DNA of 64,000 bases, taken from positions 1 to 64,000 of the forward strand of contig JAUMFO010000025.1 in assembly GCA_032119795.1 (NCBI GenBank), given 5' to 3'. The notes below the pieces were generated by a model that saw only the letters and a program-made list of their open reading frames with translations, did no database searches and was not told the origin of the DNA. A program made the translations under genes and the position numbers. Positions 52,148 to 60,356 of the stretch are shown one piece after another (position 1 is the first letter of the stretch; every line of letters begins with the position of its first letter). Source of the stretch: JAGIBJ01 sp032119795. Lineage in GTDB: Bacteria; Actinomycetota; Thermoleophilia; Solirubrobacterales; Solirubrobacteraceae.

Positions 52148-53224
52148 ATGAAGATCGGGATTGTCGGAATGCCGAACGCGGGGAAGTCCTCGCTGTTCAA
52201 CGCCCTCACCAAGGCTGGTGCGGAGGCTGCGAACTACCCGTTTACGACCATCGAGCCAAACATTGCGATCGTGCCGGTGGAGGATGAGCGCCTCGACGCG
52301 CTCGTCGAGCTGCTGGGCGCGAGCGAGAAGGTCGCCGACACGATCGCCTTCCACGACATCGCGGGCCTCGTCGCCGGCGCGTCGAAGGGCGAGGGCCTCG
52401 GCAACCAGTTCCTCAGCAACATTCGCGAGACCGACGCGATCATGCACGTCGTGCGCTGCCACGGCGACGACAACGTGATCCACAGCGAAGGCAGCGTCAA
52501 CCCGCTCCGCGACATCGAGACGATCGAGACCGAGCTGATCTACGCCGACCTCGAGCAGGCCGAGAAGCGCCTGGAGCGCGTGATCCGCTCCGCCCGCGGC
52601 GGCGACAAAGCCGCCGTCGCCGAGAAGGCCTGGCTCGAAGAACTCATCGACGGCTACAACTCCGGCCGGCCCGCGCGCTTCACCCCGATGCCCGAAGACG
52701 TCGACAAAGGCCAGACCGTCCACCCGCTCACGGCCAAGCCCGTGCTGTTCGTCGCCAACGTCGACGAGGGCTCCGACGAGGTCCCCGAGGTCGTCGCCAA
52801 ACACGCGGCAGACAACGCTGCCGAGGCCGTCGCCATCAGCTCGCGCATCGAGGCCGAACTCTCCGAACTCGACGACGACGAGGCCGCAATGATGCGCGAA
52901 GAGCTCGGCGTCTCGGAGTCCGGCCTGCAGCGCGTCGTCAAGGGCGCGTTCTCGCTCCTGAACCTCATCACGTTCTTCACGGTCGGCTCCGGCGTACGCG
53001 GCCAGTCCTGGCACCTCAAGAACGGCCTCACCGTCTGGGACGCCGCCGGGCAGATCCACGGCGACATCCAAAAGGGCTTCGTCCGCGCCGAGGTCGTCCC
53101 ATGGGACCAGCTCATCGCGGCCGGCGGCTACTCCCAGTCGCGAGACAAGGGCACCCTGCGCATCGAAGGCCGCGACTACCTGATGACCGACGGTGACGTG
53201 ATCACCGTCAAGCACACCGGCTAA
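52148..53224 (+). CDS. ychF: ribosome-associated ATPase YchF (OLA1 family)
   Basis: A 358-residue P-loop protein from the ATG at 52148. The motifs are G1 GMPNAGKSSLF, G2 region NYPFTTIEPN, G3 DIAGLVAGASKGEGLGNQFL, and NVDE in the G4 place, where YchF has lost Lys/Asp and prefers ATP over GTP. The C-terminal TGS-like domain runs from about residue 275 (FTVGSGVRGQSWHLKNGLTVWDAAG) to DGDVITVKHTG. YchF binds ribosomes and affects stress and translation. It diverges from the DUF2975-XRE operon and is closed by a hairpin. Confidence 0.96.
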   Translation: MKIGIVGMPNAGKSSLFNALTKAGAEAANYPFTTIEPNIAIVPVEDERLDALVELLGASEKVADTIAFHDIAGLVAGASKGEGLGNQFLSNIRETDAIMHVVRCHGDDNVIHSEGSVNPLRDIETIETELIYADLEQAEKRLERVIRSARGGDKAAVAEKAWLEELIDGYNSGRPARFTPMPEDVDKGQTVHPLTAKPVLFVANVDEGSDEVPEVVAKHAADNAAEAVAISSRIEAELSELDDDEAAMMREELGVSESGLQRVVKGAFSLLNLITFFTVGSGVRGQSWHLKNGLTVWDAAGQIHGDIQKGFVRAEVVPWDQLIAAGGYSQSRDKGTLRIEGRDYLMTDGDVITVKHTG

Positions 53225-53239
53225 CACCCAGCCGGTCCG

Positions 53240-53263
53240 CCGCGAGGCCCGTAGGCCCCGCGG
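53240..53263. terminator. hairpin between ychF and the secreted FnIII protein
   Basis: CCGCGAGGCC (53240-53249) pairs with GGCCCCGCGG (53254-53263), with one A/C mismatch and a 4-base loop, between two convergent gene ends (53224 and 53280). Bidirectional termination is likely. Confidence 0.5.
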
Positions 53264-53279
53264 CTCCCAGCCTCGCGCC

Positions 53280-55058
53280 CTATGGCGCGGGCGTCAGGTT
53301 CAGGCTGATGGTGTTGCCGTCGCCGGCCGTCAGCGGCGAGACGAGCCCGTTGAGTACGCCGCAGCCGTTGAGATCGCTGATCTTGAACGTGCCCGCGATC
53401 GTGCCGCCAGCCGTCGGCGAGAAGTTGCCGACCGACGCCAGGTTGATGTCGGACAACTGCTTTGCCTGGCATGCGTTGCCACCGGCGAGCGGAATCGCCC
53501 CGAAAAGCTTCACCTCCTGGACCTTGATCCGCACCTTCGAGTTCGAGGTCAGCTTGCCGTCCTTGAGCGTGCCCGTGGTCTTCCCCGAGGTCACGAAGCC
53601 GATCTTCGCCGTCACGGGCAAGAAGCCCAGCGACACCAGCCGGCCCGACGTTTGGTTCAGCGTGAGGTCGGCGGTGAAGGCCCCGCTCCCGCGGTCGACC
53701 TCGGCCACGATCCCGCCCTTGAGCGGCAGGTTGCCCTTGGTCAGCGTCTTCAGCGACGCAGTGCCAGCCAGCGTGTAGCCATAGCGATCCGTCAACGGCG
53801 GATCGACCAGCGGCGTGCGGTAGGTGAGACGGTCGCTCTTCTCAGATTCTAGGTCCCTGGCATCGATGGCCGACACCGCAAACGTGTAGTCCGTGCCGCT
53901 CAGCAGGCCCGTGACCATGGTCGAGGTCCCGGTCACCGTCCGCACCAGCACGCCGTTCAGGTAGACGCGGTACCCCTTGACGGTGCTGTCCGGTGACGTC
54001 GCGGCATTCCAGCTCAACGTGATCCACGTACGCCCAGCCTCGGTGACCCGCAGGCCGGCCGGCCGAGTCGGGACGCCACAGCTCGCGACGACCTGGAAGA
54101 TCGGCAGCGCCGAGGAGGCGTTGCCGGCATTGTCAACGGCCGAGACGTAGAGCGTGCCCGGCCCTTCCGGCCCAAGGCCCGTCAGCGTGAGCGTCTCGCC
54201 CGCGTCCGCCGCGACGAACGTCAGCGGGCCGCCGACGCCGCGTGCGACGGTGTAGCCCTTGAGGCCCGAGCCACCGGGCTCATCGACCGACGCACCCCAC
54301 GTGACGACTGCGCTCGTCGGGGTCGACCCGCAAGCCGGCCAGTCCGTCGACCCCTCGGTCGGGACCGAGGGCGGAGTGACGTCGCGGGCGTCGTTGTGCG
54401 GCGTCAGCACCGTGAGTGCGGCACTCTTTGCTCCCGCCAAACCAACGTCGTCGATCGCTTCGACCGTGAAGCTGTAGGTCGTGTCCTCTTGGAGACCAGT
54501 CACCGTCACCGTCGTGCCCGAGGTCGTCATGACCCGAGTCGATCCGGAGTAGACGTTGTAGCGGTCGATGGGTCGATCGGGGTCCACCGGTGCCGTCCAA
54601 CTCAGCGTCACGGACGTGGGGGTGATCGCGACGACCCGAAGGTTCCCCGGAACCTCAGGAACGCAGCTCGCGATCGCGCGGTAGATCTGGCGAGGCTCGG
54701 ACCGGTTCCCGGCGTTGTCGACGGCGCGCACAAACACACTGCGTCCCGATCCAGGAGCGATGCCCGTCACGAGCAACGTCTCGCCGGCATCGGCCGCGAC
54801 GAAGATCTCCCGACCGTCGTAGTCGACGAAGTACCCCTTCAGGCCCGACCCCTCCGGTTCGTCGACCGACGCCTTCCACTTGAGCGTGACCGACGAGCGC
54901 TCGGGCCCACAGATTGGCCAGTCGCCAGAGCCGGAGGCCGGCACCGACGGCGGGGTGACGTCTTGGATTGCTGCGGCAGCAGGTGAGGCGCCGCCGAGCG
55001 CCGCCGCTGCGGCGGCAGCAAGCAACGCCACTCTGGCGACCTGGGACTTGAAGGACAC
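53280..55058 (-). CDS. secreted fibronectin type III protein
   Basis: A 592-residue protein from a GTG at 55058, chosen for an AGGAG site 5 bases upstream; an ATG seven codons earlier is worse placed. Signal peptide about 1-30. Four FnIII-like modules follow in two alternating types: DVTPPSVPASGSGDWPICGP (modules 1 and 3) and VPGNLRVVAITPTSVTLSW (2 and 4). The last ~160 residues (from about 430) form a separate beta-rich domain with a Cys pair, ending NTISLNLTPAP. The alternation suggests duplication of a two-module unit. It should bind or act on something outside the cell; no catalytic site is visible. Confidence 0.85.
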   Translation of the reverse strand: MSFKSQVARVALLAAAAAAALGGASPAAAAIQDVTPPSVPASGSGDWPICGPERSSVTLKWKASVDEPEGSGLKGYFVDYDGREIFVAADAGETLLVTGIAPGSGRSVFVRAVDNAGNRSEPRQIYRAIASCVPEVPGNLRVVAITPTSVTLSWTAPVDPDRPIDRYNVYSGSTRVMTTSGTTVTVTGLQEDTTYSFTVEAIDDVGLAGAKSAALTVLTPHNDARDVTPPSVPTEGSTDWPACGSTPTSAVVTWGASVDEPGGSGLKGYTVARGVGGPLTFVAADAGETLTLTGLGPEGPGTLYVSAVDNAGNASSALPIFQVVASCGVPTRPAGLRVTEAGRTWITLSWNAATSPDSTVKGYRVYLNGVLVRTVTGTSTMVTGLLSGTDYTFAVSAIDARDLESEKSDRLTYRTPLVDPPLTDRYGYTLAGTASLKTLTKGNLPLKGGIVAEVDRGSGAFTADLTLNQTSGRLVSLGFLPVTAKIGFVTSGKTTGTLKDGKLTSNSKVRIKVQEVKLFGAIPLAGGNACQAKQLSDINLASVGNFSPTAGGTIAGTFKISDLNGCGVLNGLVSPLTAGDGNTISLNLTPAP

Positions 55059-55228
55059 GTCAACTCCTGGGAGGGACACCGGCAGGGGGACAGGCCAGCT
55101 AATGGACAGCGCGGTGACGCGCGCAACCCCATCTTGCCCTATCGGGGCGCGGTCGACACGAAACGTTGCTCACCGCCCTCCACTCGCAACCGGATCGTCC
55201 CGCCCGCCCGGGGGTTAGGCTCCCTCGA

Positions 55229-55948
55229 ATGGCCAGCAGCGAGGACCCCACCCGCATCCACCCGACGGCGCCTGCTCCGCCGAGCCCTCCGCCGGCCGGG
55301 CCCGGTCTGACGCCCCACGAGCCACTGCCCGGCGGCCCCGGCGGCCCGACCGATCCGCCCCTCCCGCCAACTGGCGGACCGGGCGGTGGCGGCGGCTGGG
55401 ACGACGGCCCAGACGAGCCGCAGGACGACGAGAAGAAGCGCAACTGGGCGCTCTTCGTGATCGCCGGTGCCCTGGTCCTGATCGCGCTCTTCCTCGGCCT
55501 CAGCCTCCTGCAGAGTGACGACGACGAGCCCACGGTGGCATCGACGCCGACGGAGGTCGTGGCGCCCGAGACCACACCCGTCCCGCCGACCACCCCAAGG
55601 GCCGAGCCCGTCACGCCGCCGCCCGCGCCGTCGACGCCCGACACCTCCGGCAACGGCAACGGCGGATCCGGCGGCGGCAACACCAACCCCACCACGCCCG
55701 TCGACGAAGGCCCGCTGCTGGAGGCCGGGTCCGTCACGAAGATCAAGGTGGGCGAAGGCGACACCGTCGCGTTCCGAGTGAAGTCGGACACCGATGAAGA
55801 GGTCCACGTACACGGCTACGACCAGACGTTCGACGTGCGCGCCGGCCAGACCAAAGCGATCTCCTTCACCGCCGACCTCACCGGCATCTTCGAGATCGAG
55901 TTCGAGGGCAGCGCCACCCAGATCGGCGAGCTGACGGTCGAGCCGTAG
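55229..55948 (+). CDS. single-pass membrane protein with cupredoxin-like C-terminal domain
   Basis: A 239-residue protein from the ATG at 55229. A Pro/Gly-rich cytoplasmic part (about 1-70) leads to one membrane span (WALFVIAGALVLIALFLGL), a Thr-Pro/Gly linker (about 100-155) and a ~75-residue domain outside: VAFRVKSDTDEEVHVHGYDQTFDVRAGQTKAISFTADLTGIFEIEFEG. This is the cupredoxin-like fold found with EfeO-type domains, but with only the His pair of the copper set visible, so copper binding is doubtful. Function unknown. Confidence 0.75.
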   Translation: MASSEDPTRIHPTAPAPPSPPPAGPGLTPHEPLPGGPGGPTDPPLPPTGGPGGGGGWDDGPDEPQDDEKKRNWALFVIAGALVLIALFLGLSLLQSDDDEPTVASTPTEVVAPETTPVPPTTPRAEPVTPPPAPSTPDTSGNGNGGSGGGNTNPTTPVDEGPLLEAGSVTKIKVGEGDTVAFRVKSDTDEEVHVHGYDQTFDVRAGQTKAISFTADLTGIFEIEFEGSATQIGELTVEP

Positions 55949-56022
55949 ATCGAGGGATCTCCCCCCGGCCACTTCGGGAAAACCCCGATGGCCGGGGCTG
56001 GCGCCAGGCGTACGGTCAGTCC

Positions 56023-56250
56023 ATGAGCACCGCCACCGTGTCCCATCAGCCCACTCCGGCGCGGAAGTCCGCGCAGAAGGCGTCTCAGGCGGCCGCCGCG
56101 CCCGCTCCGGCCACGCCCCGGGATCGCGCTGCCCAGGACGCCCACGAGACGCGCCTGCTCGCGACCATCACCGGGGTCGCGTCGCTTATCATCCTCGTCT
56201 TCTTCATCGCGATGATGTGGTGGCTCTCCGGCTACGGCCCGACCGCCTAA
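56023..56250 (+). CDS. small single-pass membrane protein
   Basis: A 75-residue protein. Residues 1-42 are hydrophilic and Ala/Pro/Gln-rich; residues ~46-70 are a membrane span (LLATITGVASLIILVFFIAMMWWLSG), so the N-terminus is probably cytoplasmic. Third-position G/C bias supports coding. No family recognised. It lies in the same direction as, and 74 bases after, the cupredoxin-like gene. Confidence 0.6.
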   Translation: MSTATVSHQPTPARKSAQKASQAAAAPAPATPRDRAAQDAHETRLLATITGVASLIILVFFIAMMWWLSGYGPTA

Positions 56251-56289
56251 CACCGACGGGCGCGCGCTCCCGCGACGCCCTCGAACCCC

Positions 56290-56901
56290 TTAGCCCGCGC
56301 GCGTCTTCGTCTTCTGGCGCTCGCGGTGGCGGCGTTGGCGATTGCGATCGCCACAGCGTGCGTCCTCGCACCACAGCCGGCGGCCGGGGCGCGACACGTC
56401 GACGAACGGCACCCCGCAGTCGTCGGCCGCGCAGGTGCGCAGGCGGCTCTGCAGAAACGGGTCTCGCAGCACCTCGATCGCGTCGCGCGCGACGGTCGAG
56501 AGGGCCTGGCCAATCGTCGGGTCGACCCACGACGGACCGGTGAGCTGAGGGACCAGCGGCGGGCGGGCGGCGATCTCATCGATCACCGCGCGGTCGCGCT
56601 CGAACGGCTCGGTCTCCGTCAGCACCGCCTGGACGGCATGCCAGATCGCCCACCGCAGGCGACGCGCGTCGAGGTGCTCAGCCTCCGTCGCCTCAGCCTC
56701 CACGGCGAGCTGCGACCAGGCAAACCAGACACTCAGCTCGGCGGGCGTGGCGATGCGCTCAAACGGCTCGAACTCCTCGCCCTCGCCGCCCGTCAACGAA
56801 AGGTCGAGGCTCAGGCGGCCGGTCTGGCGGAAGTCACGGTCGGCGCCGAGCCCGCCCAGGGTGGCGACCTCACCGTTGGTCGAGGCAAAGTGTGCGGTCA
56901 T
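56290..56901 (-). CDS. ABATE/CGNR zinc-finger regulator
   Basis: A 203-residue protein from the ATG at 56901. The first ~140 residues match the ABATE (stress-induced) domain layout. The C-terminal ~45 residues are the CGNR-type zinc finger: Cys-x4-Cys, then RRLWCEDARCGDRNRQRRHRERQ. The fourth motif reads CGDR, not CGNR, so one polar residue is changed; the four Cys are intact. Such proteins are putative transcription factors. It is downstream of, and on the same strand as, the exonuclease gene. Confidence 0.88.
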   Translation of the reverse strand: MTAHFASTNGEVATLGGLGADRDFRQTGRLSLDLSLTGGEGEEFEPFERIATPAELSVWFAWSQLAVEAEATEAEHLDARRLRWAIWHAVQAVLTETEPFERDRAVIDEIAARPPLVPQLTGPSWVDPTIGQALSTVARDAIEVLRDPFLQSRLRTCAADDCGVPFVDVSRPGRRLWCEDARCGDRNRQRRHRERQKTKTRAG

Positions 56902-56980
56902 GGCTTGATCGCATGGTAGCGCCGGCCGGCGGGGATCCCGCCAGCTGGCTTGCGGGCGCCAGCGGCCTACCGACCCGGCC

Positions 56981-57892
56981 CTAGATCCGCCGCTCAAGCG
57001 CCTCGGCGAGGCGTCGCATGCCCCGCTCTTCGGCGGCCTTCGCGCCGCCTGCCCAGTCGGTCTCGTGGTCGGCCGGGCGATCGACGGCGACCGGCTGCAG
57101 CTGCGCAACCTTCAGGTAGGTGCGGAGGTCGTCGGCGGAGCCCGCGATCGACTCTGCCCGCTTTTGACTGAGCGGACTGAATGGCTTGTCCTTGCCGGAA
57201 GCGACGGCCTCGGCCTTCGCGATGACGTGCTCAAGCGTGCCCCACTCCTCGAGCAACGCCGCCGCGGTCTTCGCACCGATGCCTGCGGCGCCCGGGATGC
57301 CGTCGGAGGTGTCGCCGCGCAGCGCAATCAGCTCGGGGACCTGACTCGGCGCGCACCCCACCCAGTCCCGCACGCCGGCCGGGTCGACGGTCGCCACGCC
57401 TTTGGCTGCGCCCTGCGGGAAACGAACGCTCACGTTCGCGGTGACGCACTGGAAGATGTCGCGATCGCCGGTGACGAGCCTCGCGGGACTGCGCGCCGCA
57501 TGCTCGAGCTTGGCGTAGGCACCGAGAAGATCGTCGGCCTCCAGCGTGGAGTGCTGGGCCACCCGCCAGCCCAGCAGCGCGCAGACCTCGGCAGCCTGCT
57601 CAAACTGCGGGCGCAGGTCGTCGGGCATCGGGTCGCGGTGGGCGTGGTAGGCCGGCAGCAGCTCCACGCGGTAGCTCGCCTCCTCCGCACCGAAGCAGAT
57701 CACCACGCCACGCGGACCGGGAATGCCAGCGGCAGCGTCGACGCAGGCGTCGATCTCCGTCATCACAAAGCGGATGAACCCCAGCACCGCGCCGACCGGC
57801 TGACCGTCGGTGCCGACGATGTCGGACGGCATCGCGAAGTACGAGCGGTAGAGGATCGACGGGGCGTCGACGACGAGCAGCGGACCGGTCAC
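56981..57892 (-). CDS. standalone 5'-3' exonuclease (PolI N-terminal type) with an altered metal ligand
   Basis: A 303-residue protein from a GTG at 57892. It has the FEN/PolI 5'-nuclease plan: VVDAPSILYRSYFAMP at the N-terminus, EADD (about 117-120) and VTGDRDIFQ in the metal site, and the helix-hairpin-helix LRGDTSDGIPGAAGIGAKTAAALLEEW. The first metal-site Asp of the family (FDA in the Taq enzyme) is replaced by Gly68 in CFGAEEASYR, so activity may be reduced or changed. A longer open frame to 58891 is antisense to the kinase gene and rejected. It lies on the same strand as the CGNR gene. Confidence 0.88.
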   Translation of the reverse strand: MTGPLLVVDAPSILYRSYFAMPSDIVGTDGQPVGAVLGFIRFVMTEIDACVDAAAGIPGPRGVVICFGAEEASYRVELLPAYHAHRDPMPDDLRPQFEQAAEVCALLGWRVAQHSTLEADDLLGAYAKLEHAARSPARLVTGDRDIFQCVTANVSVRFPQGAAKGVATVDPAGVRDWVGCAPSQVPELIALRGDTSDGIPGAAGIGAKTAAALLEEWGTLEHVIAKAEAVASGKDKPFSPLSQKRAESIAGSADDLRTYLKVAQLQPVAVDRPADHETDWAGGAKAAEERGMRRLAEALERRI

Positions 57893-58000
57893 CCCCAAGA
57901 CCCTACGGGGCGCGATCTGCGCGCGCCCTAGCCGCGACCCGGCTAACGCGCCGCCCCGACCTGCAACGATCCCTCGGTAAGCAACGTCCGTAGATTCTCC

Positions 58001-59389
58001 GTGCCCATCCCCCGCTCCCGTATCTCCCGCACCGCCAAGTTCGGCGGCATGGTCGCGGGCCAGTCCGCCAAGTGGGCGGGCACCCGAGTGGCCAACCAGT
58101 TCCGCGGCGAGGAAGCCGCCAGTGAGAAGTCGCAAGCGCGCGCCCTCTCTGCCGCCGAGCAGATCGTCGAGCAGCTTGGCCAGATGAAGGGCGCCGCGAT
58201 GAAGATCGGGCAGGTCCTCTCGACCGTCGACTTCGACCTCGTCCCGGAAGAGGCCCGGCCGGAGTTCAAAGAGAAGCTCGCCGAACTCCGCGACCAGTCC
58301 TCGCGCGTCCCCTTCAAGGACCTGCGCAAGATGATGGAGGAGGACTTCGACGGCCCCCTCAGCGACTACTTCGAGCACATCGATCCCGAAGCGATCGCGG
58401 CAGCGTCGATCGGGCAGGTCCACAAAGCGGTCACGACCGACGGCCAGACCGTCGCCGTGAAGATCCAGTACCCCGGCATCGCCGAGGCCGTCTCCACCGA
58501 CCTGCGCAACGCACAGCTGCTCACGCCGCTGATCCGCTCGATGGCCCCCGGCCTCGACGTCAAAGCCCTGATGGCCGAGATGACGGAGCGCATCGAGGAA
58601 GAGGTCGACTACGAGATGGAGGCGCAGAACCACCGCCTCATCGAGCGCGCGATGCGCGGCCACCCGCTGATTCGCATCCCCGCCGTCGACACCCGCCGAT
58701 CGACCCGCCGCGTGCTCACCACCGAGTTCGTAGAAGCCCGCACGTTCGACGACGTCAAACGCGGTGGCGACCTCGAAGAGCGCAGCCGCTTCGGCGAGCT
58801 GATCTTCCGCTTCTTCTACGGCGTCCTCGTGAACGAGCATGTCGCCCTCGGTGATCCTCACCCGGGCAACCTGCTCTATGACGGCGAGCACCGCCTCGTT
58901 GCCCTCGACTTCGGCCTACTGCGCCACATGTCGCCCGAGTATCTGCAAGGCGAACGCGACCTCGGCGTCGCCATCATGGCCGGCGACGCCGGCGCCGTCC
59001 ACGAGGGCATGTCGACCCTCGGCTACCTCCCCAAGCCCGACGAGTTCGACCCGGTCCTCCTGCTCGCCCAGATGCGCGCCGCGACCGACTGGTACATGGA
59101 ACACCACGGCCAGCGGACGATCGACGCCGAGCTCGTCCGCAAGACGCTCGAGCAGTCCGGATCGCCACGCTCGGAGTTCTTCTCGCTGATGCGCCGGCAG
59201 ACCGTCCCGCCGGAGGCGCTGCTGCTGCGCCGCATGGAAGGCCTGATCTTCTCCGTCCTCGGCGAACTCGGTGCTCGCGCCGACTGGGGCCGCATGGCCG
59301 CCGAGTACCTGCAAGACAAACCGCCGAGTTCACCGCTTGGCGAGATCGATCAGGCGCACTGGGCCGCTCGCCCAGCGAAGAAGCGCTAA
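58001..59389 (+). CDS. ABC1/UbiB-family atypical kinase
   Basis: A 462-residue protein from a GTG at 58001. It has the UbiB/ADCK marks: the KxGQ-type MKIGQVLSTVDFDLVP (about residue 65), the Ala-rich loop AAASIGQVHKA, TVAVKIQYPGI with the ATP-binding Lys, LTTEFVEARTFDDV, the catalytic loop GDPHPGNLLYD and DFG. In bacteria these proteins support quinone synthesis or lipid metabolism; the substrate here is unknown. It has no membrane helix at its C-terminus. Confidence 0.93.
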   Translation: MPIPRSRISRTAKFGGMVAGQSAKWAGTRVANQFRGEEAASEKSQARALSAAEQIVEQLGQMKGAAMKIGQVLSTVDFDLVPEEARPEFKEKLAELRDQSSRVPFKDLRKMMEEDFDGPLSDYFEHIDPEAIAAASIGQVHKAVTTDGQTVAVKIQYPGIAEAVSTDLRNAQLLTPLIRSMAPGLDVKALMAEMTERIEEEVDYEMEAQNHRLIERAMRGHPLIRIPAVDTRRSTRRVLTTEFVEARTFDDVKRGGDLEERSRFGELIFRFFYGVLVNEHVALGDPHPGNLLYDGEHRLVALDFGLLRHMSPEYLQGERDLGVAIMAGDAGAVHEGMSTLGYLPKPDEFDPVLLLAQMRAATDWYMEHHGQRTIDAELVRKTLEQSGSPRSEFFSLMRRQTVPPEALLLRRMEGLIFSVLGELGARADWGRMAAEYLQDKPPSSPLGEIDQAHWAARPAKKR

Positions 59390-59409
59390 CGACTCCCAGC
59401 AGATCCTGA

Positions 59410-59438
59410 GGCTCCTCGGGGCAGGCTCCGAGGGAGCC
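59410..59438 (+). terminator. hairpin after the UbiB-family gene
   Basis: GGCTCCTCGG (59410-59419) pairs with CCGAGGGAGCC (59428-59438), with one extra G in the right arm, 20 bases after the stop. No T-run follows, so termination is probable rather than certain. Confidence 0.4.
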
Positions 59439-59498
59439 GAGCCATCGTGAGTTCCATCAAGCCGGCGCACCAGCCGACCGACGAAGGACTCGCACCAC

Positions 59499-60020
59499 AT
59501 GAGCTTTACCCTCCAACCAACCCGCACGGCCATGGCGATCGCGGCGGTCGCGTTTGCCGCGGGAATGGCCGGCTGCGGAGATTCCAGCAACACCACCGCG
59601 GCCGGCACAGCCTCCGCTGCGGCGGCATCTCAGGCGCCGCAGGGCACCACGCCCGGCGCGCCCCAAGGCACGACCCCCGGCACGCGACCGCAGGGCACCA
59701 CGCCGGGCGCCGGCGGGCCAGGCGGCATGGACACGGCGGCGCTCGCCACGGCACTCGGCGTCTCCGAAGACAAGCTCACGGCTGCGATGGCGAAGGCCCG
59801 TCCGGCACAGGGCCAGCAGCCCGGTGCCGGCGGTGAGGCAGACATGTTTGCGACGCTGGCCTCCGAGCTCGATCTCTCCGCCGAGAAGGTTGAGGCAGCG
59901 TTCCAGAGCGTGATGCCAGCCGGGGGCCGCGGCCCAGGCGGCCAGGCGCCGCCGAGCGGGGAGGCGCCTCAGGGTGCCACGGCGCCCGGCAGCACGACCG
60001 ACTCCGGCTCGACCACCTGA
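59499..60020 (+). CDS. small lipoprotein with PQGTTPG repeats
   Basis: A 173-residue protein from the ATG at 59499. The signal peptide ends in the lipobox MAGC (Cys at about 26). A Thr/Pro/Gly linker contains three PQGTTPG units (about 45-75). Two short helical segments follow, DTAALATALGVSEDKLTAAMAKARP and ATLASELDLSAEKVEAAFQSV, which resemble each other and may be tandem modules. The end is Thr/Ser-rich. It should be lipid-anchored outside the membrane. Function unknown. Confidence 0.75.
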   Translation: MSFTLQPTRTAMAIAAVAFAAGMAGCGDSSNTTAAGTASAAAASQAPQGTTPGAPQGTTPGTRPQGTTPGAGGPGGMDTAALATALGVSEDKLTAAMAKARPAQGQQPGAGGEADMFATLASELDLSAEKVEAAFQSVMPAGGRGPGGQAPPSGEAPQGATAPGSTTDSGSTT

Positions 60021-60356
60021 TGAGTTGACCGCCGCAGCGCAAGCGACTCTGAACCACAAAGCGATGTATCAAGCAGTTCCGGCCACGCCCGCCGTTGACC
60101 GCCCGGCCGCAACTTTTGGAACCTAGGTTGAAAACACCGCGTCAACGTCACTCCGGACTGCGACGCGAGACAGGAACGAAGTCGAACCGTGCCCTCAGGG
60201 AGGGCACGCGAGACCAAGTCTGAGGGCCACCAAGCCGCGCGGGACACGCGGCAGGCCCCCGTCCCAGTTGCCAGCGACTCAAGCGCACAGCACGCGGGAC
60301 CAGTTCGAACGGCGGCCTTCGGGTCGCCGTTCGTCGTTTGGCTCCGGGTCTCGGAG
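60021..60356 (+). other. gene-free region with several hairpins, possible structured RNA
   Basis: No convincing gene lies in these 336 bases between two convergent genes. I see a perfect hairpin GTGCCCTC/GAGGGCAC (60189-60207), a nested pair GGGCC/GGCCC (60224-60228 with 60254-60258) enclosing GCCGCG/CGCGGC (60234-60239 with 60247-60252), and a terminal hairpin CGAACGGCG/CGCCGTTCG (60306-60333). On the plus strand the last is followed by TCGTTT. The series could be a small RNA ending in a terminator. It matches no RNA family I can recognise, and GC-rich DNA makes chance stems common. Confidence 0.3.
60306..60333. terminator. hairpin terminator downstream of the SpoIID/LytB gene
   Basis: Perfect 9-bp arms CGAACGGCG (60306-60314) and CGCCGTTCG (60325-60333), loop of 10. 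It lies 23 bases after the end of the minus-strand SpoIID/LytB gene and is followed by TCGTTTGG on the plus strand, so it may work in either direction. Confidence 0.55.

Noticed and set aside
57893..58891. Long N-terminal extension of the exonuclease frame
   Set aside because: It is exactly antisense to the UbiB/ABC1 kinase gene and has low-complexity Val/Glu/Gly/Asp content; the nuclease domain starts at 57892.
60021..60356. rnpB, tmRNA, 6S or SRP RNA
   Set aside because: None of the conserved cores of these RNAs (for example the GAGGAAAGTCC region of rnpB or a tRNA-like end of tmRNA) is present.
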